Of a DNA stretch of 8,141 nt, positions 1 through 6,995 are shown piece by piece. The notes beneath the pieces are model-generated. The model was not told where the DNA came from. It worked only from the letters and a program-made list of their open reading frames with translations, and searched no databases. Position 1 is the stretch's first letter; each line of letters opens with the position of its first letter. The DNA comes from Candidatus Cloacimonadota bacterium (GTDB taxonomy: Bacteria; Cloacimonadota; Cloacimonadia; Cloacimonadales; Cloacimonadaceae), in NCBI GenBank assembly GCA_028703735.1, contig JAQVMI010000072.1, positions 1-8,141 of the forward strand, read 5' to 3'. The position numbers and the translations under genes were made by a program.

Positions 1-71
1 AAATCTTGCCCACCCCCACCCCACGCATGAGCCCTTGCTGCCAAATAAGATTGAGACAAATTCAAGCAGAT

Positions 72-119
72 CAACGGCAGCAATGGCTCCTGCTACAACG
101 GTGACAATGACTCCTGCTA
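72..119. repeat. Two-copy 24-bp tandem repeat
   Basis: Positions 72-95 and 96-119 are two adjacent 24-bp units that match at 20 of 24 bases; both begin CAACGG and end CTCCTGCTA. The unit is exactly eight codons, so any reading frame passes through both copies in phase. In the open minus-strand frame the units read AGVIVTVV and AGAIAAVD. This suggests an internal duplication in a hydrophobic helix, or a small non-coding duplication. Confidence 0.7.
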
Positions 120-215
120 ACAGGTTGTTTTCCTCTCAACTGCTATTTGTTGGAGATTTGCACCGATTATTGCATATACGGGGAATATTAACGATAGCAA
201 ATATTTCGCAAGCAT

Positions 216-220
216 AGGAG
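216..220 (+). promoter_or_regulatory. Ribosome binding site of the C25 protein gene
   Basis: AGGAG lies five bases before the ATG at 226. It fixes the start codon, which is also followed directly by a good signal peptide. Confidence 0.8.
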
Positions 221-225
221 TATTA

Positions 226-3200
226 ATGCACCGATATCTTTTACTAATCATGTTAATGGCAGCAACATTATTGTTTGCCAATGCCACTTCTCTACCTGCT
301 TCTTCAACTGATGCTGCTTTCAGGATCAGCGAAAAAAGCAATAGTTCACTTACTTTAGATTTTCAGCTTCCTGCTTATCAGCTTACACAGGAAAAACTTG
401 GCACAAACAGCTATAGCAGAATAAACGCTAAAGATTGCGGTTTTACAAATGAATTGGGAAAACCGGAATTGCCCTTGTTTAGCACCCGCATAGCGATTCC
501 TGCTTCCGGAAACTTCTCCATTGAAGCATTAGAATCCACTCAAAGCAGCATTGCAGGATTCCAAGCCTATCCCTTTCAGGAGGATAATGAATCCGGTGCA
601 CCCAAGGCAATTAGTTTGGACAGCCAGTTTTACTCCACTAATGCAGATTACCCTTCCGAAAACCTTTGGTACGGCAATCCCGAAATTATCAGGGGTATCA
701 GGGTCGTAACGGTTCAGGTTTCACCCTTCAGCTATAACCCTTACACTCGCCAATTAACTGTTCGCAGCTCAATAAAGCTGAAAATAAATTACCTTCCCGG
801 AAAGGGAGAAAACGAAGCTAAAGCAGTGCCATTGCCAATTTCCAGCACTTTTGCTCCGCTATTGAAATCCACCATTCTGAATAGTGAAGATATCCGCGGT
901 GCCTTTGTTTCGAACACTCCTCCCCGTTTGCTTATTATTCACGGAGCCTATGCTGACACAACCTTCCAGAACACTTTGGACAAATTCGTATTATGGAAAA
1001 AGCAGAAAGGTGCGGAAGTAACTGTAACCAGCTTTGTTAGCACTGCCTCTAATACGTTGATAAAAAGCTATATTCAAAGCCAATACGATAATATCAATAC
1101 ACGCCCGGATTATATTATTATAATAGGTGATACCAATGGCAGCTTCCCCATCCCCACCTGGACGGAATCTTATTCCAGCTATGGAGGTGAGGGAGATTAT
1201 CCTTATACTCACCTCGATGGAACTGATACCCTGGGAGATTGCTTTATCGGTAGAATTTCTGCCGAAACTGTGGCACAATTGCGCATTATGCTTGCCAGAA
1301 CCTATCTATACGAAAAAAGCATGAATATCAACACCGCATCCTGGCTGAACAAAATGTTGTTAGTTGGAGATTGGTCACCTTCCGGAATGTCCACTGTTTA
1401 CATCAACAAATACATAAAAGAAAGCTCTCTGGATGTAAACCCGGATTATACTTTCACAGAATTATATAGCTCAGAACCACCTTATTCCTCAATGAATACT
1501 GCCTTAAATATTGGAGTGGGGATTTTTAACTATCGTGGCTGGCTAAACATGAGTGGATGGTCACCAAGTGCCTCTCTGGTAAATGGTTACAGGATACCTC
1601 ATGCTGTAATAATTACTTGTGGAACGGGGACTTTTGAAAACACAACTTCTACCTCCGAAGCCTTCCTGCGTCTGGGAACAGAAGCTACTCCCCAAGGTGC
1701 TGTTACTGCTATCGGCATGGCAACAACAGGAACTCATACAGGCTATAACAACACCCTAAATGGAGGTATATTTGCGGGGTTACTAACCCAGAATATGCGT
1801 ACTATGGGTGAAGCCATGTTGCATGGCAAACTTTATCTTTACCAAATATATGGCATAACTCACAATGCCGGAGCAAATTACTCGGCACATTGGTGTAACT
1901 TAATTGGCGATCCCACCATGGAAGTATTTATAGGGCTTCCCTCCACCTATACGGTTTCGGCTCCTGCCAGTTTACCTGTTGGCTCCAGTTTGCTTGATGT
2001 TGTGGTAAATAGTGCAGGTGTTGCCATAGCGGATCAATGTGTTACACTTTCGCTGAATAATACCATTTTAGCCCGTGCCTACACCGATGAATATGGATTG
2101 GCAGTTTTAGAGCTACCCCCTGGCTTAAGCGTTGGAACTGCAGTACTAACTGTTTCGGGGCATAATTTTCTTCCTCTGCAACAGGATATCGCTATTGTCA
2201 CCGGTGGTTTGATACCCGGAACCATCGTTATTGATGATAATAATAGTGGTTCGTCCAGTGGTAATTCCGATGGCATAGCCAATGCCGGAGAAAGGATAGA
2301 GCTTAGCTTTGCCTTGCAAAACACCACTGTGACAGCAATCACCAATTTAAGTGGAACAGCATCCTGTCTTAGTCCCTATATAAGCATTACAAATTCTTCC
2401 ATAAATTATGGCACAATCCCTGCCGGATCTGCAATTGCCAATGCTATTCCGCTTGTTGTTCAGATAGATGCTGCCTGCCCGGATCAAAGCAATATCCGCT
2501 TAACCCTGCGTTTGGTGGATAATAATTCTGTGGTCTATAACATCTCGGAGCATATCAGCGTTTATAATGGTCGCCTTAGTGTAATCTCGCAGCTTATTGT
2601 GGATGGGGGAAATTCTACCCTTGATCCGGACGAAACAGCCGGAATACGTATTGGGTTATTGAATTCCGGAACCTCCAGTTTAGCAGCCCTAAATGCAGAG
2701 CTTACCAGTGAAAGCGAGTTTATAAACATTACCAATCCCCAGGTTTCTTATGGTAGTGTAGCTCCTGCCGCTCAGGTGCATCCAGCCACAGATTTCGGGG
2801 TTATTGTTAACTCTCTCTGCCTGCCAGGAATGCTAATCCCCATGAACATCAGAGTTTATAACAGCGCAGGTTTCGAGCAAGATATTCCCATCACCTTCAC
2901 AGTGGGAGCAGTTACAGTTACAGACCCGCTGGGACCAGATGCTTATGGATATGTAATCTACGATATGGGTGATAATGGCTATGCTGATTGCCCCGGATAC
3001 AACTGGGTTGGCATAGCTCCTGCCGAAGGTGGAAACGGAAGCTTGCTTACCATGAACGATCCATACACCAGCACAGAAGGTGATCAGGTGGGAGCAGATG
3101 CTCTGGAAGTGGTTACCTTACCCTTTACCTTCAGTTTTTATGGAAGGCAATACAACCAGATAACGGTTAGCAGCAATGGTTTCATCGCTATGGGAGTAAC

Positions 3201-5673
3201 CGAAAATGCAGAATTTCGCAATTTCCGGCTACCCGGTGCAATGGGACCAAGCCCAATGATAGCAGGCTTTTGGGATGATCTTGCCATTGGAGCAAATAGT
3301 GGAGTTTACACCAAATACGATTCTGCTCAACACCGCTATATTGTGGAGTGGTATCGCATGCTGAATGGTTACAATGGCACCAGTGAAGAAACATTCCAGA
3401 TAGTTTTGTATGACCATCTTTATAACAATACCAGCACCGGTGACGGACCCATTTTGATCCAATATAAAACCTTTAACAATGTAGATTCTGCTTCCTCACC
3501 CAAACATGGTAATTTCTGCACCATTGGTATCCAAAATCACGATCAAACCATTGGTTTGGAATACACCTATGGTAATGTTTATCCCACCGCTGCCGCAGTT
3601 TTGGCAAATACAAAATCCTTGTATATCACCACAGTTCCGAGCGTTCAGCCAACCCCCAATCTTACATTAATGGACATTCAGCATTATGACAGCAATGAAA
3701 ATGGACATTTGGAACCGGGAGAATCTGCCTATCTTAGCGTAGAAATTAGAAATTTGGGTGATTTAAGTGCCAGTGGAATTTCCGCCACCTTGACCACCAG
3801 TGATCCCTATGCCACCATACTTAATTCCACAATAAGCTACCCCAACCTTCAAGTACAGGGCTCATCGGTTGGCAATGGTTTATTCCAATATAGTATCGCA
3901 GCAAATTGTCCTCAGGATAGAGTGATAAATTTCGGTTTGAATATCACTGCTGCTCAGGGTAGTTGGCAGCGTAATTTCAGTATCACGGTTCATAAACCTG
4001 TTTTACTGTATCAGAATTGGAGTTATGACGATTTTGCCACGAACCTGAATGGAATTCCAGATCCTGGAGAAAGCGGTTCCATAGCTTTTAACCTGTTAAA
4101 CGAATCTGATTTTGATATTAATAACGCTGTGTTAACCATAACAGAATCCAGCCCTTACATCCAATTTACCCCTGCAACTATATCTTGTGGAAATATTGGC
4201 GGTGGAGCAGTTTATCAGGCTGCAGCACTACTTAGCGTAATCGCTTCCACACCTTTGGGAGCATCAATTCCCGTTACAGTTCTGATAAGCTCCGATAATG
4301 CCGATCCGCAAACAGTTCAGCTAAATCTTTCCATTGGTGTGATAGATTCAAGCTGGGATTTCGAAAGCAATAATGGTGGCTTCACAGTGGTAAATAGTGT
4401 AAGCCCCGGTTGGGAATGTGGTAGTAGCACTTATGCCGGAGCTTCCAGTGGCAGCAATGTTTGGGGTACCGTGCTGAATGCATATCATGCAAATAATGCC
4501 ACCTACGAACTAATCTCACCCTCTCTGATTATTGGCAGCAACACAGAGCTTAGCTTTAGTCATCGCTATCATGCAGAGCGTTCTGGAACATCCACTATTA
4601 CCTATTGGGATGGTGGACATGTGCTAATCTCCACAAATGGCGGAACAGATTGGAGCCTGATTACCCCTGTAGGTGGTTACCCTGTTTCAGCAGTACGAGC
4701 CTTGGGAGATTTACCCGGCTATTCTGGTGAAGTTACCTCCTGGCAGCCTGCCAGCTTTGATCTTTCTTCGTTCAGCGGACAAACTGCCAAGATAAAATGG
4801 CTGTATAAATCTGACCGCGGAACTGCCTTTGAGGGTTGGTTTATTGATGATGTTTCTCTTAGCAATGGCGGAGGAGCTGTAAGTGAAATAGGCAAAATTA
4901 GCGGGACAATATCCGAGATTAACCTTGGCAGAAACCTGGAAGGAGCTCTGATAAACATCGGTGAATACTACCTGCAACCAAACCAGAATGGAAGCTATCA
5001 AGCTTTAGTTCCTCCCGGGAATTATCTGATCAGTGCAATAAAAGCTGGTTATCGCAGCACCAACAACCCCATTACTATCGTGTCTGGTGTTCATAATGCC
5101 AATGTGTCGCTCAGCCTGGAATATATTCCCTGCCCTGTCTCTGTTAGCTGGCTAATCGAAGCCTCTACCCTGTATCTGCGCTGGAATCCTATATCTGATT
5201 CCCGTTTGAGCTCTTACAAGGTATACAAACGTAGTGGATTGGGAAATTGGAGCTTGGTGGCATCTCCTACTACAACAAGCTGCAGCTTTCCGCTTAGTGA
5301 GACAGGAAACCTCCGTTACAAGATTACCGCTGCGTATAATGACGGCTGGGAAAGCCTTGCAGAAAGAACAATCAGTTTCGATTATCCCTTTAACGGCACT
5401 GATGTACAACCCCTGCCTGTTACTGATCTGATCGTTAACGATAATAGTGGAGCCAAACAAATTTCCTGGTCTCCCGTAACTTTATCGGCAACTGATGAAT
5501 CCATAAGTGTGTGGTCATACCGTATCTTTGCAGGAGATTCACCAGATTTCTCTTGTTCAGCATTAAACCTGATTGGTACAACTTTAACCAATACATTTAC
5601 CGATAGCAGTAGCCAGAACGTGAGGTTCTACAAAGTGAAAGCTGTTATTGGTTATTCCACCTTTCATCCATAA
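226..5673 (+). CDS. Secreted gingipain-like (peptidase C25 family) multidomain protein
   Basis: This is an exported 1815-residue protein of the C25 (gingipain) family. Residues 1-20 form a signal peptide (hydrophobic core, ANA before the cleavage site). Residues ~33-220 resemble the C25 propeptide, including GKPELPLFSTRIAIP at 78-92. Residues ~232-568 are the caspase-like C25 domain, with strand DYIIIIGD (295-302), the Cys segment IITCGTGTF (C465) and the closing motif NLIGDPTMEVF. An Ig-like domain follows (~577-659). Four related beta-sandwich repeats with a GE-containing loop (E689, E803, E1166, E1282) cover ~664-781, 782-895, 1144-1257 and 1258-1371. Between the pairs lies a nidogen-like domain (~898-1136; SFYGRQYNQITVSSNGF, FWDDL). 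A MAM or immune-inhibitor-A-like domain (~1375-1548, ending EGWFIDDVSLS), a carboxypeptidase-regulatory-like domain (~1553-1635) and two fibronectin III domains (~1637-1725, ~1730-1815) complete it. The usual catalytic His is missing (W439 in NYRGW), so peptidase activity is doubtful. No type IX sorting domain is visible at the C-terminus. Family membership is confident; substrate and activity are unknown. Confidence 0.88.
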   Translation: MHRYLLLIMLMAATLLFANATSLPASSTDAAFRISEKSNSSLTLDFQLPAYQLTQEKLGTNSYSRINAKDCGFTNELGKPELPLFSTRIAIPASGNFSIEALESTQSSIAGFQAYPFQEDNESGAPKAISLDSQFYSTNADYPSENLWYGNPEIIRGIRVVTVQVSPFSYNPYTRQLTVRSSIKLKINYLPGKGENEAKAVPLPISSTFAPLLKSTILNSEDIRGAFVSNTPPRLLIIHGAYADTTFQNTLDKFVLWKKQKGAEVTVTSFVSTASNTLIKSYIQSQYDNINTRPDYIIIIGDTNGSFPIPTWTESYSSYGGEGDYPYTHLDGTDTLGDCFIGRISAETVAQLRIMLARTYLYEKSMNINTASWLNKMLLVGDWSPSGMSTVYINKYIKESSLDVNPDYTFTELYSSEPPYSSMNTALNIGVGIFNYRGWLNMSGWSPSASLVNGYRIPHAVIITCGTGTFENTTSTSEAFLRLGTEATPQGAVTAIGMATTGTHTGYNNTLNGGIFAGLLTQNMRTMGEAMLHGKLYLYQIYGITHNAGANYSAHWCNLIGDPTMEVFIGLPSTYTVSAPASLPVGSSLLDVVVNSAGVAIADQCVTLSLNNTILARAYTDEYGLAVLELPPGLSVGTAVLTVSGHNFLPLQQDIAIVTGGLIPGTIVIDDNNSGSSSGNSDGIANAGERIELSFALQNTTVTAITNLSGTASCLSPYISITNSSINYGTIPAGSAIANAIPLVVQIDAACPDQSNIRLTLRLVDNNSVVYNISEHISVYNGRLSVISQLIVDGGNSTLDPDETAGIRIGLLNSGTSSLAALNAELTSESEFINITNPQVSYGSVAPAAQVHPATDFGVIVNSLCLPGMLIPMNIRVYNSAGFEQDIPITFTVGAVTVTDPLGPDAYGYVIYDMGDNGYADCPGYNWVGIAPAEGGNGSLLTMNDPYTSTEGDQVGADALEVVTLPFTFSFYGRQYNQITVSSNGFIAMGVTENAEFRNFRLPGAMGPSPMIAGFWDDLAIGANSGVYTKYDSAQHRYIVEWYRMLNGYNGTSEETFQIVLYDHLYNNTSTGDGPILIQYKTFNNVDSASSPKHGNFCTIGIQNHDQTIGLEYTYGNVYPTAAAVLANTKSLYITTVPSVQPTPNLTLMDIQHYDSNENGHLEPGESAYLSVEIRNLGDLSASGISATLTTSDPYATILNSTISYPNLQVQGSSVGNGLFQYSIAANCPQDRVINFGLNITAAQGSWQRNFSITVHKPVLLYQNWSYDDFATNLNGIPDPGESGSIAFNLLNESDFDINNAVLTITESSPYIQFTPATISCGNIGGGAVYQAAALLSVIASTPLGASIPVTVLISSDNADPQTVQLNLSIGVIDSSWDFESNNGGFTVVNSVSPGWECGSSTYAGASSGSNVWGTVLNAYHANNATYELISPSLIIGSNTELSFSHRYHAERSGTSTITYWDGGHVLISTNGGTDWSLITPVGGYPVSAVRALGDLPGYSGEVTSWQPASFDLSSFSGQTAKIKWLYKSDRGTAFEGWFIDDVSLSNGGGAVSEIGKISGTISEINLGRNLEGALINIGEYYLQPNQNGSYQALVPPGNYLISAIKAGYRSTNNPITIVSGVHNANVSLSLEYIPCPVSVSWLIEASTLYLRWNPISDSRLSSYKVYKRSGLGNWSLVASPTTTSCSFPLSETGNLRYKITAAYNDGWESLAERTISFDYPFNGTDVQPLPVTDLIVNDNSGAKQISWSPVTLSATDESISVWSYRIFAGDSPDFSCSALNLIGTTLTNTFTDSSSQNVRFYKVKAVIGYSTFHP

Positions 5674-5687
5674 GTTGGAAGGTGAAA
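5655..5687 (+). other. Imperfect hairpin overlapping the C25 gene stop codon
   Basis: TTCCACCTTTC (5655-5665) can pair with GGAAGGTGAAA (5677-5687), with one mismatch and one G-U pair, around an 11-base loop that contains the TAA stop (5671-5673). No T-run follows on the plus strand, so it is not a classical intrinsic terminator. It could protect the 3' end of the long mRNA or help end transcription by another route. Confidence 0.4.
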
Positions 5688-5709
5688 ACTAAGAAAACCT
5701 TGTTAAGAT

Positions 5710-5755
5710 AAAAAACCCGCTTGTCATTCCGGATTCGATCTGGAGTGACAAGCGG
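5710..5755 (-). terminator. Intrinsic terminator of the phosphofructokinase transcript
   Basis: Positions 5717-5755 form a nearly perfect hairpin: a 14-bp stem (CCGCTTGTCATTCC with GGAGTGACAAGCGG, one G-U pair), then another G-U pair and three more base pairs closing on a TCG loop. Read on the minus strand the stem is followed at once by GGG and six T (5715-5710), the classic Rho-independent arrangement. It lies 31 bases past the pfkA stop. On the plus strand the hairpin is preceded by the A-run and has no T-run after it, so it mainly serves the minus strand, though its stem may also slow transcripts arriving from the C25 gene. Confidence 0.85.
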
Positions 5756-5786
5756 TATAAACAGTTAACTAACCAAAACCCAAGGC

Positions 5787-6884
5787 TTAGTCGCCCAAAG
5801 AAATACCCAAACCTCTTGCTGTTTTTACCAGATCAGAATTTAAATCTACCAGATTATAGGCTTTAATGGCTTCAGTTATAGGAACAGATTCTATATTGGG
5901 ATGCCGGTATGCTACCATGTGCCCCCATTTCTGCTCCAGAACCAGTTCAAAAGCTTTCACGCCAAATTGGGAAGCCAGAATCCTATCAAATGCATTGGGT
6001 GTGCCACCCCTTTGTAAATGCCCCAGAATAGTTTCGCGGATATCGATGCTGCATCCTGCGTTCTTTAATTGGTGGGTAAGACGGAAAGCTGCACCTCCTA
6101 AGCGAATATTCATGGCACCCGGTTCATCGTTTTCGCTGTAACACATATCTCCATCCAAAGGTGTGGCACCTTCTGCGATAACGATATTGGCAAAGCCTAT
6201 GCCATTATCGATGCGTCGTGTTAAAGCTTCCATCACCTTATCTATGCTATAGGGGATTTCCGGGATTAAGCAAACTTCTGCTCCACCTGCAATGGATGCA
6301 TGCAAGGCAATCCATCCTGCATATCTGCCCATTACCTCCAGGGTAAGAATCCGATGATGGCTGGCTGCTGTGGTTACCAATTTATCCACAGCATCCGTGG
6401 CAACATCCACGGCAGTTTGAAAACCGAAGGTAAAATCGGTTGCCGAAAGATCGTTATCTATGGTTTTGGGAACGCCAATAATGGGGCATCCAAGCTCATA
6501 TAGCTGCTGCGAAATCCGCTGAGAGCCATCTCCTCCAATGTTTATCACTGCTTCAATATTCTGATACTGCAATCGGTTCAAAAAATCCTGAGATCGATCC
6601 ACAGTACCCCAAGTGCCATCGCTATGTTTTACAGGCCAGGCAAAGGGTCCACCCTTGTTTGTAGTGCCAATAATGGTGCCACCCTGAACATGGATACCGG
6701 CTACCTTTTCCGGGGTTAGTTCTATGATGTGCATGGGATCCCGCAGAATACCATCGAAAGCATCTATGCTCCCCAAAATCTCCCAGTTATGCTCACTTGA
6801 AGCACGCTTCACAATAGCGCGTATTACAGCATTCAGCCCAGGACAGTCTCCACCACCGGTGGCAATTAGTAACCTCTTTTTCAT
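5787..6884 (-). CDS. pfkA: 6-phosphofructokinase, probably ATP-dependent
   Basis: This cytoplasmic enzyme phosphorylates fructose 6-phosphate to fructose 1,6-bisphosphate, the committing step of glycolysis. With the start at 6884 it is 365 residues long. Family motifs appear in order: TGGGDCPGLNAVIR (9-22), IGGDGS (116-121), PKTIDND (139-145, with D143 the expected catalytic base), MGR (185-187), IPE (207-209) and LGHLQRGGTPNAFDR (287-301). Gly120 occupies the place of E. coli Gly104, where pyrophosphate-dependent enzymes carry Asp, so ATP is the likelier donor. Lys140 replaces the Gly124 of classical E. coli-type enzymes, which points to the 'group III' or long-type branch rather than the allosteric E. 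coli type. A GTG at 6923 would add 13 residues, but it has no ribosome binding site, whereas the ATG at 6884 has AGGGAGG four bases upstream. The gene is last in the minus-strand series and ends at a strong terminator. Confidence 0.95.
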   Translation of the reverse strand: MKKRLLIATGGGDCPGLNAVIRAIVKRASSEHNWEILGSIDAFDGILRDPMHIIELTPEKVAGIHVQGGTIIGTTNKGGPFAWPVKHSDGTWGTVDRSQDFLNRLQYQNIEAVINIGGDGSQRISQQLYELGCPIIGVPKTIDNDLSATDFTFGFQTAVDVATDAVDKLVTTAASHHRILTLEVMGRYAGWIALHASIAGGAEVCLIPEIPYSIDKVMEALTRRIDNGIGFANIVIAEGATPLDGDMCYSENDEPGAMNIRLGGAAFRLTHQLKNAGCSIDIRETILGHLQRGGTPNAFDRILASQFGVKAFELVLEQKWGHMVAYRHPNIESVPITEAIKAYNLVDLNSDLVKTARGLGISLGD

Positions 6885-6888
6885 TAAT

Positions 6889-6895
6889 CCTCCCT
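6889..6895 (-). promoter_or_regulatory. Ribosome binding site that sets the pfkA start
   Basis: AGGGAGG on the minus strand lies four bases before the ATG at 6884. It selects this start over the in-frame GTG at 6923, which is not preceded by a purine-rich site. Confidence 0.85.
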
Positions 6896-6908
6896 GGATT
6901 GGAGTTTC

Positions 6909-6939
6909 CAAATTATGCTTCACCTAAAAAGGAGCCAAA
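6909..6939 (-). promoter_or_regulatory. Possible Bacteroidota-like promoter upstream of pfkA
   Basis: On the minus strand TTTG (6939-6936) is followed after 20 bases by TAATTTG (6915-6909), which is one base short of the Bacteroidota -7 element TAnnTTTG; TTTG at about -33 is its usual partner. Transcription would start about 20 bases before the pfkA ATG. The match is partial, the sigma consensus of this organism is not known, and the GNAT gene upstream could instead provide read-through. Confidence 0.25.
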
Positions 6940-6947
6940 ATCCTTTT
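6927..6947 (-). other. Small perfect inverted repeat between the GNAT gene and pfkA
   Basis: AAAAGGA and TCCTTTT form a perfect 7-bp inverted repeat around a 7-base loop. On the minus strand a fifth T follows the 3' arm, so it could act as a weak terminator or attenuator after the GNAT gene. The stem is short and AT-rich, and it overlaps the possible promoter, so its role is undecided. Confidence 0.3.
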
Positions 6948-6995
6948 CTACTTTATGGGCAACCTCTTATTGTCACTTCTGCGAGGTATATTTCA

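Larger units (their letters stand above)
1..225. other. Left-edge region without an assignable gene
   Basis: No gene can be called with confidence in these 225 bases. On the minus strand a frame is open from just after a TGA (136-138) to the window edge. It could start at a CTG at 123-121, with AGAGGA seven bases upstream, and would read as a hydrophobic helix (LAGVIVTVVAGAIAAVDLL) followed by a Gly/Trp-rich stretch. This could be the N-terminus of a small membrane protein transcribed divergently, but it has no ATG, GTG or TTG start near its beginning. On the plus strand a frame is open from the edge to a TAG at 215-217; its Thr/Pro/His-rich composition looks like an antisense shadow. No convincing promoter for the downstream gene was found; TTGGAG (150-155) and CATATA (173-178), 17 bp apart, are only a weak match. 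Confidence 0.4.

Noticed and set aside
35..217. Plus-strand open frame ending just before the C25 gene
   Set aside because: The translation is Thr/Pro/His-rich without recognisable structure, starts only at TTG without a ribosome binding site, and is antisense to a more protein-like hydrophobic minus frame. An upstream gene ending here cannot be fully excluded, because the frame is open to the edge.
2215..4338. DNA-level repeat array or CRISPR
   Set aside because: The repeats here are protein-domain repeats, diverged at DNA level and without constant units or spacers; no CRISPR-like array is present anywhere in the window.
5152..5460. 102-residue minus-strand open frame inside the C25 gene
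   Set aside because: It is antisense to well-formed fibronectin III domains, has no recognisable motif, and resembles other chance open frames opposite this gene.
5710..5755. Bidirectional terminator for both convergent genes
   Set aside because: A T-run follows the hairpin only on the minus strand; the plus-strand side continues TATAAACAG, so classic termination of the C25 transcript is not supported.
5866..6141. 91-residue plus-strand open frame opposite pfkA
   Set aside because: It is a shadow of a highly conserved enzyme gene, with no family resemblance and no ribosome binding site noted.
6885..6923. GTG at 6923 as the pfkA start (13 extra residues)
   Set aside because: It has no ribosome binding site, and the extra residues have no place in the family. 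The ATG at 6884 has AGGGAGG and directly begins the first beta strand MKKRLLIATGGGD.
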